DNA of 20,502 bases. Source: a virus. Below, piece after piece: positions 8,130 to 17,161 of this stretch. The notes beneath the pieces were generated by a model that worked only from the letters and a program-made list of their open reading frames with translations, searched no databases and was not told the origin of the DNA. The DNA lies in the IMG/VR virus record IMGVR_UViG_3300001352_000106, positions 1-20,502 of that record. One strand, given 5' to 3'. The position numbers and the translations under genes are program-made. Within the stretch, counting starts at the first letter, position 1, and every line of letters starts with the position of its first letter.

Positions 8130-11100
8130 ATGGCTAAGATTCAAAAAAACTTTATAAAAGGTAGGATGAATAAATCCGTTGATGAACGATTAGTTCCTCA
8201 AGGAGAATATATTGACGCTTTAAATGTAAGGCTAGGGTCTACGGAAGGAACTGAAATAGGTGCTGTAGAAAACTCAAAAGGAAATGAGTTATTAGTTGAG
8301 TTAAAGTTTAATGACCAACCGTTAAGTGTAAATGCTAAATGTATAGGAGCTTATGAGGATGGTGCTACCGAAACTATTTATTGGTTTATAAATGATTCTA
8401 CAAATTTATATTCTTCTGTAACAGGGAAGGTGGACATGATTGTGTCTTATAATACCAGAACGTTTATATTGTTTTACCATGTTATATCTACATCTGTATT
8501 AAATTTCAACAAAGAGTTATTAATTAATGGAATAAATCTTATTGATGATTTATTGTTTTTTACAGATAACTTAAATCCTCCAAGAAAAATAAACATAAAT
8601 AAAACATATTTAGAACCTGTTGTTGGCGTTGACCAAGTTACAGAGCAAGATATTGGAGTTATAGTAGCTCCACCTTTAAAAGCCCCTGTTATCGACCAAT
8701 TTCAAATTGGTGGAGAGGAAAACTATATGGAGGATTTGTTTTTAAGTTTTGCATACAGATGGCAATACGAAGATGGTGAATATTCTGCATTTTCACCTTT
8801 CTCTCCTGTAGCATTTACTCCTGGGCCTTTTAATTTAAATTACGATACCTACGATAACGATGGTATGAAAAACATTTTTAATAGCGTAAATGTTTCATTT
8901 GAAACAGGAGGCAGAAATGTAAAAGATGTTGATGTTTTATTTAAATTTTCAACAAGCCAAACTGCTAATGTAATTGAACGATACAATAAAGTTGACCAAG
9001 GATGGTTAGATAATGAAACTCAAAATATTGTCTTTACAAATAAAAAAATATATACAACTCTTCCAGAAGAACAATTGTTAAGGCTTTATGATAATGTTCC
9101 TAAGATTGCTCAGGCTCAGACGATTATGGGTAACAGATTAATGTATGGAAATTATGTTGATGGATATGATGTTGTAAGTGAAAGTGGTCAACCAATATAT
9201 TTAGATTATGACTTATCTTTAATTACAGAAAATTTAAATAATGACGAAATAGAAGGTACTAAGAGTGATTTTAATTATACTATAGATGGTATTGAGTTAG
9301 TTCCAAATTCTGAAATAAGTATTAATTTTGGAGGATTAGATTTAATTGCAGGATCTCAAATAGGTATTGATTTTAATTATTCAAACAGTCAGTTTGGTGG
9401 AGATGCATCATATGTTACAGGAGGAACTCAACCTTTAAATAAATTTAATTATGCATTTCTATTTAATATTCAGCAAAACTATAATAGTGTTCATGATTTA
9501 GTAACTAGTCCTGAATTTGTATCTGCAGTTTCAGAATTTCAAGTTGATTGTAATACAGGAACATCTGTAACAGATATCTTTAATTGTGGTATAGTTGCTA
9601 GAAATGAATGGCAATATGATGGTTTTGGTATATCAAGTACCGACCAAGGATTTTCAATAGAAAGCACATTAGGTAGTGACATAGTTAGTATAGTAGTTCC
9701 GGGATTAAAATTTCAAAAATACGACCAAACTCAAAACCCTCCGACTCCATTAGGAGTATTTGCTTATGAGTATTTACAAGCAATTGAAGTGACTGGTTTA
9801 TACTCTTTAGATTCTTCAAAAGAAAGTCTTCATAGTAATAGAGATTATGAGATTGCAATTGTTTATATGGACGATTACGGAAGAAGCACAACTGCATTAG
9901 TAGATACAAATAACACAGTATATGTTCCTTGCGAAAACTCAATAACAAAAAACAATATTAGAATTCAGTTAAATAACTATCCTCCTTTTTGGGCAAAAAA
10001 ATATAAGTTTGTAATTAAAGAATCAAAAACAGGCTATAGGACTATTTATTCAAACATATTCTTTCGAGAAGAAGAAACTGGATTTGTATGGTATAAGTTA
10101 GATGGAGACAATAGGGATAAAGTAAAAGACAATTCAAATTTATTTGTAAAGTCTGATAGTAATGGCCCTGTTCTTACATGCACTAAGACAAAGGTGTTAG
10201 ATTTTAAAAGTCAAATAGAAGATTTTTTATGTAAAAAAGATGCAGATGGTAATGTTACATCAGGAACTTGTGGTCAGCCTACAGGAACTTATATGCAATT
10301 AAAACCTTCTAATTTTGCAGCAAACGCACCTGCAAATGCATTTATAGATAGGACTAGTGTAGGTGGGTTACCTAGTACAGGTTCTGGTTATAGTTATGCA
10401 AGAGTTTCATGTGCTTTTGAAGATGAGTCAACTCCAGGAGTTTATACTCCTTTTGACATTCCTGCAGGAAGTATAATAGAGTTTAGGCTTAACACTAACA
10501 GAAACAAGAGAGGTAGTTTGTGTGGGAGTAGAACTTATGATTTTAATCAAACTTTTACTGCTGGTAGGAATTATACTAATTTACATGATTTTGTTCAATC
10601 GCAAAATATTGATCTTACAAATGGGGTGTCAGGAGGTACTGATAATATTATAAATGTTGTAAATCAAATAGACACAATACAGCCTTATTTTACTGATTAT
10701 ATAAATCCAGGGACAACAACTATTAGTTTTCAGGAGGAAACTAATGGAAATCTTTGGTTAGTAATACAGACAGGTACAGGTAAGTGTGGGGGAATTGACG
10801 GAAGAGGTTCATATGAAACAGTTCAGATAGTAGTAAATAGAGCTACTACATTAAATGTTTTTGAAACAGAACCAATACAAGCAAATGATGAATTGTATTA
10901 TGAAAATAACCAAGTATTTGACATTGTTGGTGGATTTCATTTATCAGGAAACTCTACTGTAGACCAAAATCAGACTGCAACCGTTCCGGCTATTATTGAT
11001 TTAACTTTTTACAATTGCTATACGTTTGGAAATGGAGCTGAATCAGACAGGGTTTTTGATGCTTTAACTACTCCTGTATTATCATTAGGTGATAAGGTCA

Positions 11101-12485
11101 CTTCTGTTTCTGAAGAAGATTATAAGGAAATTCATAGATTTGCTGACATTACCTATAGTGGTGTTTTTAATCAAGAGAGTAATTTAAATAAACTCAATCA
11201 ATTTAATTTAGCTTTAGCTAATTTTAAAACTCTTGAAAACTCATATGGGCCACTAAGAAAAATGCATGCAAGACAAACAGATATTCTTACACTTCAAGAA
11301 GATAGAATATCTTACGTTTTAACTGGAAAAAATTTACTTTCAGACGCAGCAGCAGGTGGAGCTATAACTTCTGTTCCTGAAGTTTTAGGAACTCAACTAG
11401 CTAGGTTAGAAGAATATGGAATAAGTAATAACCCTGAAAGCTTTGCGTCATATGGATTTGATGTTTACTTTACAGATTCAAAAAGAAGCTCTGTAATAAA
11501 CTTAAAAGGTGGTTCTAAAGGTGGAGTGTCAGATAAGCTTTCTGTTATATCTCAAGTAGGTATGAGAAGTTGGTTTAGAGATTTATTTATAGATTCTTTC
11601 CCTACTCAAAAGCTTGGAGGATTTGATCCATATATGAATGAATATGTTTTAAGTTCTAATGCAGATTTAAGTAATGTTCCTCCTGTTGAAAGAGATTGTG
11701 GATATACTTTAATTCAGCAATCTAGTACTGATGTGATTTCTTTTAATTTAAACTTAACTAATATAATAGGAACTGTAGATATAGATTATAGCGCACCATT
11801 AGGAACAGTAAGAGTTCAGGTAAAATATAATGGAATATTTGTTATAGATACTATTGTGCAGTTTATTGGAACATTGAGCTTTAGTAAAATAGTAAACAAT
11901 CCTACTTTTGCAAATGTAATAATTACTCCTCAAGTTGCTTCAACATATCAATTAGATTTTAAATGTCCTGTGGCAAATACATTGAGAGTAAAACAATTTG
12001 TAGTAAACACTCCAGGAGAAGTAAATCAAACGGTAAAGGTAAGATACAATTGGACTTTAGTAAACCATATTAGTCCATGGAACTCAAACCTTGTAGTGTT
12101 GCAACAAGATGGTGTTTCATTGTCTCAACAGCAAGAGGGACTTGAATCTTTTGGAACAATTCCTGCTGATGGCTCTGTTGTTAAGTTGGAGGTTAAAAAT
12201 CAACAAGGTAGTTTTGCTTTTGACCCATTATCTGACAAGCTTCAATACTTGGTGTCTAATCAAAAATATGATGAAGTTGATATAAATGTTTTAATTCCTT
12301 TGTTAAATGATGCTACTCCAATACAAGGAAATACAAATTCGTATTTTGCTGAGTTCACATATAATAATCCAAGTAATTTAGAATATCTATATTTGGTATG
12401 GAATTTAAGAGAATCTAATGCACAAACATTTTGTTATGATGCAACTAGTGCTAATGATGCTTGTTGTAATTGTCCAGAACCTTAA
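8130..12485 (+). CDS. Tail stabilisation / muzzle protein (P22 gp10-like, crAss-like)
   Basis: At 1451 residues this is the largest complete gene here. The N-terminal signature GRMNKSVDERLVPQGEYIDA followed by LNVRLGSTEGTEIGAVENS (residues 11-49) is a hallmark I associate with crAss-like and P22 gp10-type tail stabilisation proteins. Further conserved-looking blocks are DLLFFTDNLNPPRKININ near 138-155, FAYRWQYEDGEYSAFSPFSP near 205-225 and YEIAIVYMDDYGRSTTAL near 572-590, both like fibronectin-type strands, and KLGGFDPYMNEYVLS near 1160. The middle (about 680-1000) is a Cys-, Gly- and Thr-rich beta region, probably elaborations on the propeller-like body. In the virion it would close the tail tip and gate DNA and protein release. 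The last 18 residues are Cys-rich (SANDACCNCPEP) and resemble a motif in the next gene. Confidence 0.82.
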   Translation: MAKIQKNFIKGRMNKSVDERLVPQGEYIDALNVRLGSTEGTEIGAVENSKGNELLVELKFNDQPLSVNAKCIGAYEDGATETIYWFINDSTNLYSSVTGKVDMIVSYNTRTFILFYHVISTSVLNFNKELLINGINLIDDLLFFTDNLNPPRKININKTYLEPVVGVDQVTEQDIGVIVAPPLKAPVIDQFQIGGEENYMEDLFLSFAYRWQYEDGEYSAFSPFSPVAFTPGPFNLNYDTYDNDGMKNIFNSVNVSFETGGRNVKDVDVLFKFSTSQTANVIERYNKVDQGWLDNETQNIVFTNKKIYTTLPEEQLLRLYDNVPKIAQAQTIMGNRLMYGNYVDGYDVVSESGQPIYLDYDLSLITENLNNDEIEGTKSDFNYTIDGIELVPNSEISINFGGLDLIAGSQIGIDFNYSNSQFGGDASYVTGGTQPLNKFNYAFLFNIQQNYNSVHDLVTSPEFVSAVSEFQVDCNTGTSVTDIFNCGIVARNEWQYDGFGISSTDQGFSIESTLGSDIVSIVVPGLKFQKYDQTQNPPTPLGVFAYEYLQAIEVTGLYSLDSSKESLHSNRDYEIAIVYMDDYGRSTTALVDTNNTVYVPCENSITKNNIRIQLNNYPPFWAKKYKFVIKESKTGYRTIYSNIFFREEETGFVWYKLDGDNRDKVKDNSNLFVKSDSNGPVLTCTKTKVLDFKSQIEDFLCKKDADGNVTSGTCGQPTGTYMQLKPSNFAANAPANAFIDRTSVGGLPSTGSGYSYARVSCAFEDESTPGVYTPFDIPAGSIIEFRLNTNRNKRGSLCGSRTYDFNQTFTAGRNYTNLHDFVQSQNIDLTNGVSGGTDNIINVVNQIDTIQPYFTDYINPGTTTISFQEETNGNLWLVIQTGTGKCGGIDGRGSYETVQIVVNRATTLNVFETEPIQANDELYYENNQVFDIVGGFHLSGNSTVDQNQTATVPAIIDLTFYNCYTFGNGAESDRVFDALTTPVLSLGDKVTSVSEEDYKEIHRFADITYSGVFNQESNLNKLNQFNLALANFKTLENSYGPLRKMHARQTDILTLQEDRISYVLTGKNLLSDAAAGGAITSVPEVLGTQLARLEEYGISNNPESFASYGFDVYFTDSKRSSVINLKGGSKGGVSDKLSVISQVGMRSWFRDLFIDSFPTQKLGGFDPYMNEYVLSSNADLSNVPPVERDCGYTLIQQSSTDVISFNLNLTNIIGTVDIDYSAPLGTVRVQVKYNGIFVIDTIVQFIGTLSFSKIVNNPTFANVIITPQVASTYQLDFKCPVANTLRVKQFVVNTPGEVNQTVKVRYNWTLVNHISPWNSNLVVLQQDGVSLSQQQEGLESFGTIPADGSVVKLEVKNQQGSFAFDPLSDKLQYLVSNQKYDEVDINVLIPLLNDATPIQGNTNSYFAEFTYNNPSNLEYLYLVWNLRESNAQTFCYDATSANDACCNCPEP

Positions 12486-12495
12486 AATATAATAA

Positions 12496-13206
12496 ATGGC
12501 TTCATATGTAAATAGATATACAGATAATTCAGACTTTTTATTGGCTTCGGCTGTATATGATAATCCTGAATTGACTACTCCTTCAGCTGATGGTTTTTAT
12601 CAGAAAAACGGAATTTATAGGCAACAACAAGGAGGGGTATTAATAAACGGTTCTTCAACTTGCCCATCGTGTGCAGGTAACTTTGAGGTATTAAAAGTTA
12701 ATTCTATTTCTGCAAATGAATTATGTTGCGTGAGTAGTAGTAGTTTTACTGCTCATTTTAATACTGGGGATTCTTTTTCAAATCCATCGACTACATTAAT
12801 GTATACAGATGCGGCTTTGTCAAGTCTTTCTCCTGATGGTTGGTATAAAACAAAAATATCTAATCAATATAGACAACAGTCTTCAGGTACTTTAGGTGTC
12901 TTAACATCGTGTCCAACTTGTTCTTCAGGTACTTTTTATATATCTACAAAAAGAACTGTTTGTAGTGATTTTTGCACAGGAAATTATGCAATTACATCAT
13001 CAAAAAACATGAATAGTGGAAACGGTTATAGTAGTATAACTATAAATGACGTTGTTCAAGGTACTTTACTAAGCAATGGATGGTATGCCTATGCTGAAAA
13101 TTATAACACGCAAACTCCTTCAGGAACATTTAAATTAATGAATCTATTAAACAATGTAGTTACTAGTATAGCTCAATGCTCTGCAGGTAGTTGCGTAATT
13201 CAATAA
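12496..13206 (+). CDS. Cys-rich repeat protein, probable tail appendage
   Basis: This 236-residue protein is built from about three repeats. Units at residues 19-60 and 101-142 align well: an aliphatic strand, a P/S-A/P-DGFY or DGWY turn, YRQQ, an SGT or GGV strand, then CPSC or CPTC. A weaker third copy at 181-233 keeps SNGWY, PSGTF and C-x4-C. Ten cysteines are present, including Cys56/59, 77/78, 139/142, 156/160 and 228/233, which suggests metal binding or disulfides. I recall this DGWY...CPxC pattern from tail or surface proteins of Bacteroidota phages, so an adhesin-like or tail-appendage role is my inference. There is no signal peptide. It starts 10 bases after the muzzle gene and in another frame. 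Confidence 0.6.
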   Translation: MASYVNRYTDNSDFLLASAVYDNPELTTPSADGFYQKNGIYRQQQGGVLINGSSTCPSCAGNFEVLKVNSISANELCCVSSSSFTAHFNTGDSFSNPSTTLMYTDAALSSLSPDGWYKTKISNQYRQQSSGTLGVLTSCPTCSSGTFYISTKRTVCSDFCTGNYAITSSKNMNSGNGYSSITINDVVQGTLLSNGWYAYAENYNTQTPSGTFKLMNLLNNVVTSIAQCSAGSCVIQ

Positions 13207-13208
13207 AT

Positions 13209-13964
13209 ATGCCTCAACAAGATTATACGTTAACATATAGTGAATCTGTAAATGGATGGCCATCATTTTACAGCTATGTACCTGATTTTATTCTAGGAAT
13301 GAATCAATATTTATATACTTTTAAAAAAGGAAACTTATATAGACATAATACTAACGATAGAAGAAATAGTTATTATGGTGTTGACTATAATTCTACTATA
13401 ACAGGTGTTTTTAACCAAGAGCCAACAAGTACTAAGGTTTTTAAAACCATTGAGCTTGAAAGCGATGATGCTTGGGATTGTGAGTTGATTTCTGATTTAG
13501 GAACAGGATCTATGCCCGCTTCTTATTTTGTATTAAAAGAGGGTGCTTACTTTGCATTTATAAGAAGAGTCGCAGGCTCTGAAGACTTAGCGTTAAGGTC
13601 AGCACAAGGTATAGGTACTTTTGCATCCACTACAGGTTCAGGGCCAGCAGCAATTACATTGACTTTTAGTTTTGTGATTGGTTCTATACTTAGTATTGGA
13701 GATACTGCTTACTATAACAACGCAGGAGTTATTGTAGAAATAGGAGAGATAACATCTGTTAGTACTGATAATAAAACCATTACAATATTGAATCCTGTAA
13801 TTACCGGAGCAGTTCCTTCTAGTTTTATTTTGTTTGTAAAAAACAGCGTTGCAGAGTCTTATGGTACTCTAGGTTATTTCCTTCAGTTCAAATTAACAAA
13901 TTCAAACACTCAATCCGTAGAGCTTTTTACAGTTGACTCGGACGTATTTAAAAGTAATCCTTAG
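13209..13964 (+). CDS. Tail-associated structural protein, function unknown
   Basis: I place the start at the ATG at 13209, two bases after the preceding stop, giving 251 residues; a TTG at 13191 would add six residues and overlap the upstream gene. The N-terminal region is distinctive: NGWPSFYSYVPDFILGMNQY, then LYTFKKGNLYRHNTNDRRNS. I recall this SFYSY...PD...N..(L/F)YTFK.GNLYRHN signature from structural proteins of Bacteroidota phages, often next to tail genes, without a firm function. Residues 130-215 are Gly/Ser/Thr/Ile-rich beta-strand sequence (SIGDTAYYNNAGVIVEIGEI). It ends in TAG, eight bases before a promoter-like box. It is probably part of the tail tip or fibre attachment, by position only. 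Confidence 0.55.
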   Translation: MPQQDYTLTYSESVNGWPSFYSYVPDFILGMNQYLYTFKKGNLYRHNTNDRRNSYYGVDYNSTITGVFNQEPTSTKVFKTIELESDDAWDCELISDLGTGSMPASYFVLKEGAYFAFIRRVAGSEDLALRSAQGIGTFASTTGSGPAAITLTFSFVIGSILSIGDTAYYNNAGVIVEIGEITSVSTDNKTITILNPVITGAVPSSFILFVKNSVAESYGTLGYFLQFKLTNSNTQSVELFTVDSDVFKSNP

Positions 13965-13971
13965 TTTTTTG

Positions 13972-13979
13972 TATCTTTG
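13972..13979 (+). promoter_or_regulatory. Promoter -7 box (TATCTTTG) before the acetyltransferase gene
   Basis: TATCTTTG is an exact TAnnTTTG match in the only 20-base gap of this block. No TTG lies at the usual -33 distance. The ATG at 13985 is just five bases past the box, so transcription would begin about at the start codon and the message would be leaderless or nearly so. Confidence 0.4.
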
Positions 13980-13984
13980 TTTCA

Positions 13985-14395
13985 ATGAAATTTGAAGTAA
14001 GAAAATTAAATTCAACAGATTACGATTCTATATTAACAAAATGGTGGAAAAATTGGAGATGGACATCACCTCCAAAAGATTTTTTACCAGAGAATGGTGA
14101 AGGTGGTTTTATTGTTTATGAAGAAGATATTCCTGTTTGCGCAGGATACATATACATAACAAATTCAAAGGTCGGTTGGTGTGATTGGATTATATCTAAT
14201 TTTGAATATAAGGATAAGATAAAAAGAGAGCAAGCATTAATATACTTAATTAGTGTTTTAACTAACACATTAAAATTATCAGGATGCAAATATTCATATG
14301 CTCTTTTAAAATCAAAATCACTAACTCAACATTATGAGAAGAATGGTTATATTGAATCTGGTACATACAATACAGAAATGATTAAAATATTATAA
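13985..14395 (+). CDS. GNAT-like acetyltransferase
   Basis: This 136-residue protein has the size and layout of small phage GNAT proteins. The first beta-alpha segment is MKFEVRKLNSTDYDSILTKW, followed by NWRWTSPPKDFLPENGEGGF with IVYEEDIPVCAGYIYITNS as the central strands, VGWCDWIISNFEYKDKIKRE entering the cofactor helix, and LTQHYEKNGYIESG as the C-terminal 'Y-E-K-x-G-(Y/F)' motif typical of GNAT folds. The usual acetyl-CoA loop (Q/R-x-x-G-x-G/A) is not evident; KIKREQAL stands in its place, so activity is uncertain. Phages often carry such a gene among structural genes; targets are unknown. The next gene begins one base after its stop. It has its own promoter-like box. Confidence 0.7.
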   Translation: MKFEVRKLNSTDYDSILTKWWKNWRWTSPPKDFLPENGEGGFIVYEEDIPVCAGYIYITNSKVGWCDWIISNFEYKDKIKREQALIYLISVLTNTLKLSGCKYSYALLKSKSLTQHYEKNGYIESGTYNTEMIKIL

Positions 14396-14396
14396 T

Positions 14397-15188
14397 ATGG
14401 CAGCATTTACAACGATAGCAGCAGCAACAGTTTCAATAGGTGGATCGATAGCAGAAGGGGCTATAGCAGGAGACGCAGCAAAAGTTGCAGCAAGAGAATC
14501 AGGCAGGTTAAGATTGGAGCAAGAAAGATTAGAAAAAGAATCAGTCGCTAGGTTAGAGGAAAACTTTTACAGTGCTGTTAGGGCTACTACAGATGTTTAT
14601 GACAGACAGCTTAGAGGTGGAAATGCATTTGCTGCTCAATTATTAGAATCTGTTCAAGAAGGTGACCAAAGAGGTGTTGCTGCAGGAGCAGGTAAAATAA
14701 AACAAGCTCAAGATGCTACATTAGGAGCTACGGCTGATAAGTTTGCAGAACAAAAGTTAAAAATAGATTTTGCTGAGGCACAGGCAGGTGAATTGTCCGC
14801 TTCAGAAATAGCAGCCTTACAAGATGATAGAGCGGCATCAGCAGGGCAAAAAGCAGATGCTTTAACTGCACAGGCAGACAAATTAAAAGGAAAAGCAACA
14901 GGAGCATTTATTGACGCAGGAGTAAGTGCTTTACAAGCAGGAGTTTCTGCAGCAGAAGGAATGGAAGGAAAAGCTACAAATAAAGCAATAGAAACGTTAG
15001 GAGAAGATAAAGTCTCAAAAATGACCTTTAAAGAAATTAGAAATTACAATAAACTTGTTAAGGAATTTGGGCCAAATATTGATTTTAACCAATCTTTTAA
15101 AACTGAGGAAATTACAAATCCTTTTATTGATTTTAATTTAGATACATTTATGAATTCAGTTGGAGGATCAAAAACAAGATTGACGTAA
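14397..15188 (+). CDS. Internal virion / ejection protein (T7 gp14-like by character)
   Basis: This 263-residue protein begins with an Ala/Gly/Ile-rich apolar stretch (residues 2-30, TIAAATVSIGGSIAEGAIAG) and continues into a long Ala/Glu/Lys/Gln helical region, about 30-200, with coiled-coil character. That combination, a small membrane-active N terminus with a helical body, is typical of the T7 gp14-type internal protein that enters the host envelope during infection. It is first of three genes in the place where podoviruses encode ejected proteins. Residues 200-263 are more polar and less helical. Its stop overlaps the next start (TAATG at 15186-15190), so the two are likely translationally coupled. 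No sequence match was recognised; the call is from composition and order. Confidence 0.55.
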   Translation: MAAFTTIAAATVSIGGSIAEGAIAGDAAKVAARESGRLRLEQERLEKESVARLEENFYSAVRATTDVYDRQLRGGNAFAAQLLESVQEGDQRGVAAGAGKIKQAQDATLGATADKFAEQKLKIDFAEAQAGELSASEIAALQDDRAASAGQKADALTAQADKLKGKATGAFIDAGVSALQAGVSAAEGMEGKATNKAIETLGEDKVSKMTFKEIRNYNKLVKEFGPNIDFNQSFKTEEITNPFIDFNLDTFMNSVGGSKTRLT

Positions 15189-17155
15189 TGGGAAATAAAT
15201 TAGATGCTACTAGAATTTCATTAGAAAAAGGTTTCACAGGTGTAAGCGACCCTACATCTACGTTGTCAGCTATAACTAAAGGCGTAAACGACATTAAAAC
15301 TTGGCAGCAAGAAAGAGAAGCGGCTGCTAATAAATTAAAGACTGATACAGCAAATTCTGTTAGAGAGTCTACTATAGAAGCTAATAAGAAATTAACAGGA
15401 AACAAAAGTGTAGATACAGTTATTTTAAAAGCGTTAGAAAGCACTAAAAATAAGTTATACACTAATGAAAAGTTAGTTCAGAAAAACGCTAAGAGTCCTA
15501 CTGATAATCTTATCTTTAGACAAAACGCCAAGCAAAGTTATGAGATACTTTCTCAAAATTTAAATGATTACGATAAAAACTTTCAAGAGTCTTTAAAAAG
15601 AGCTAAAGGTTATGTTGGTGAAGATGGAAATAAAATAGGAGGAGGAGCTTTTGAAGCTGGTATACAAAGAGTTCAAACAACTTTAGGTAATCCTAATTTA
15701 TATGAAATTGTTAGCAATGATGATGGAACTATGGATATTTCTTTTTACAAAACAAAAATAAACACTACTTTAAACACTAGGGAGTTGGTTTTAGATAAAG
15801 AAGGAAATCCAATTGTAGACCCTACTATGTCTGGTATGGCTGCTACTACTTTCATGAAAGGTAAAAATCAACAATCTGATAGACTATATTTAAGTGATGA
15901 AATAACTAAGGCTTTAGCAAAAGGTAGTGCCTTAGATACTGCTTATGAATCAATAATAACTCAAGAGGGGTACACAGGTGTTGTTTTGGACGATATGAGG
16001 AATAGTCCCGGGATAAAAAAGTTATTATATGACTATGCTAAAAATGCCACTGCGACATCTGAAAGAAGATTAAGTATTTTAGCTGATAATATGCCTGTTG
16101 GTAAAGAACAGAAAGTTTTAATGCCTAATGATGTAGAAAACTTTAAGGGAGATATTAAGGAAACAGTTAGTTATGAATATTTTGATATAGATACAGGTCT
16201 TGTAGAACCAGGGATTTATAATAAATATGTTATAGCTAAGTTAGATCCTATGAGTGGTTTATTTATAAATGAAGAAAGCGATGATGCTAAGTTAGCTTCA
16301 GAAAGAATTGCAGTAAGTTCGTTATACTCAGGGTTAAAAAGAAAGATAACAGGAAGAGACAAGACTACTACATTTAGGCCTACTACCCCAAATGGAGGTG
16401 AAAAAGAAGATGAAGCTTATGGTGAATTGATTAAAAAATCAGTATTAGGTGACTCAAAATCTTATGAAGCTCTTTTACGCAAGTCGGGTTTAAGAAGCAA
16501 TGTTCTAGATGACGGAAGGATTCAATTTGTTGACCAAGACAACAACAAAATAGGAGAACCTTTAAAATTTAGTGAAACTACTGAGGACGGTGAAACAACG
16601 TTCTTAAATGCTCGTGATACAGCCATACAATTAGCGTCAATTTTTGGAGTAAGCCCAGAAGTTTTTGATAATAAGATTAAATTTGATGAGGGTCAAAAAG
16701 TATTGGATAAAGGGCTTATTCAATTCGGTGAAGCTCCAGAGGTTAGATTAGACCTCACTACAAATATTGGAACAACTAAAGATAAACTTTCAATACAAGA
16801 ATCTTTATTAGAGGCATCACAAGCAGCTAACTACGCAACCTCTATGTATGGTATTGATGGATCTGTTTTAGCTGATGGGATACAATCAACTCTAGGCCAA
16901 GCATTACAAAAAACTAATCAAAACTTAAATAGTAGTCCTAAGGTTACATATGATAAAAAGAATGAGACAATGACCGTAACAGCTGTAAATTCAAAAGGGA
17001 AAACAATTACAGTATCTAAAATAATAGATGATGATTACGGAGGGGATGATGCAGTAGCTAAAAAAGCTGATGCTTTTGTAATGGAGTTTTTAAGTAACAT
17101 TAATTCATCTGAAGATTATACGTCAGGAGGCGGAGTAGATTACACAAATAAATAA
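15188..17155 (+). CDS. Probable internal virion / cargo protein, unknown family
   Basis: This 655-residue protein is soluble-looking, without signal peptide or clear membrane helix. The N terminus has a helical, Lys/Glu/Asn-rich region (residues 25-145, for example GVNDIKTWQQEREAAANKLK), followed by a mixed alpha/beta section from about 155 (YEIVSNDDGTMDISFYKTKI) and a compact central part. About residues 400-420 form a charged Thr-rich linker. The C-terminal third contains a second alpha/beta block (NVLDDGRIQFVDQDNNKIGE) and a helix-rich stretch near 540-580. I do not recognise a domain. Its position between a gp14-like protein and a giant ejected protein corresponds to T7 gp15 or crAss cargo proteins. 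The start is fixed by the one-base overlap with the upstream stop. Confidence 0.5.
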   Translation: MGNKLDATRISLEKGFTGVSDPTSTLSAITKGVNDIKTWQQEREAAANKLKTDTANSVRESTIEANKKLTGNKSVDTVILKALESTKNKLYTNEKLVQKNAKSPTDNLIFRQNAKQSYEILSQNLNDYDKNFQESLKRAKGYVGEDGNKIGGGAFEAGIQRVQTTLGNPNLYEIVSNDDGTMDISFYKTKINTTLNTRELVLDKEGNPIVDPTMSGMAATTFMKGKNQQSDRLYLSDEITKALAKGSALDTAYESIITQEGYTGVVLDDMRNSPGIKKLLYDYAKNATATSERRLSILADNMPVGKEQKVLMPNDVENFKGDIKETVSYEYFDIDTGLVEPGIYNKYVIAKLDPMSGLFINEESDDAKLASERIAVSSLYSGLKRKITGRDKTTTFRPTTPNGGEKEDEAYGELIKKSVLGDSKSYEALLRKSGLRSNVLDDGRIQFVDQDNNKIGEPLKFSETTEDGETTFLNARDTAIQLASIFGVSPEVFDNKIKFDEGQKVLDKGLIQFGEAPEVRLDLTTNIGTTKDKLSIQESLLEASQAANYATSMYGIDGSVLADGIQSTLGQALQKTNQNLNSSPKVTYDKKNETMTVTAVNSKGKTITVSKIIDDDYGGDDAVAKKADAFVMEFLSNINSSEDYTSGGGVDYTNK

Positions 17156-17161
17156 AACTAA

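Noticed and set aside
9685-9948. 87-codon minus-strand ORF in the muzzle gene
   Set aside because: It is antisense to a strongly supported gene, has a hydrophobic Leu/Phe-rich composition, and shows no motif.
13191-13193. TTG as start of the 251-aa tail protein
   Set aside because: It would overlap the upstream gene by 16 bases; the ATG at 13209 lies two bases after that gene's stop, like the other junctions here.
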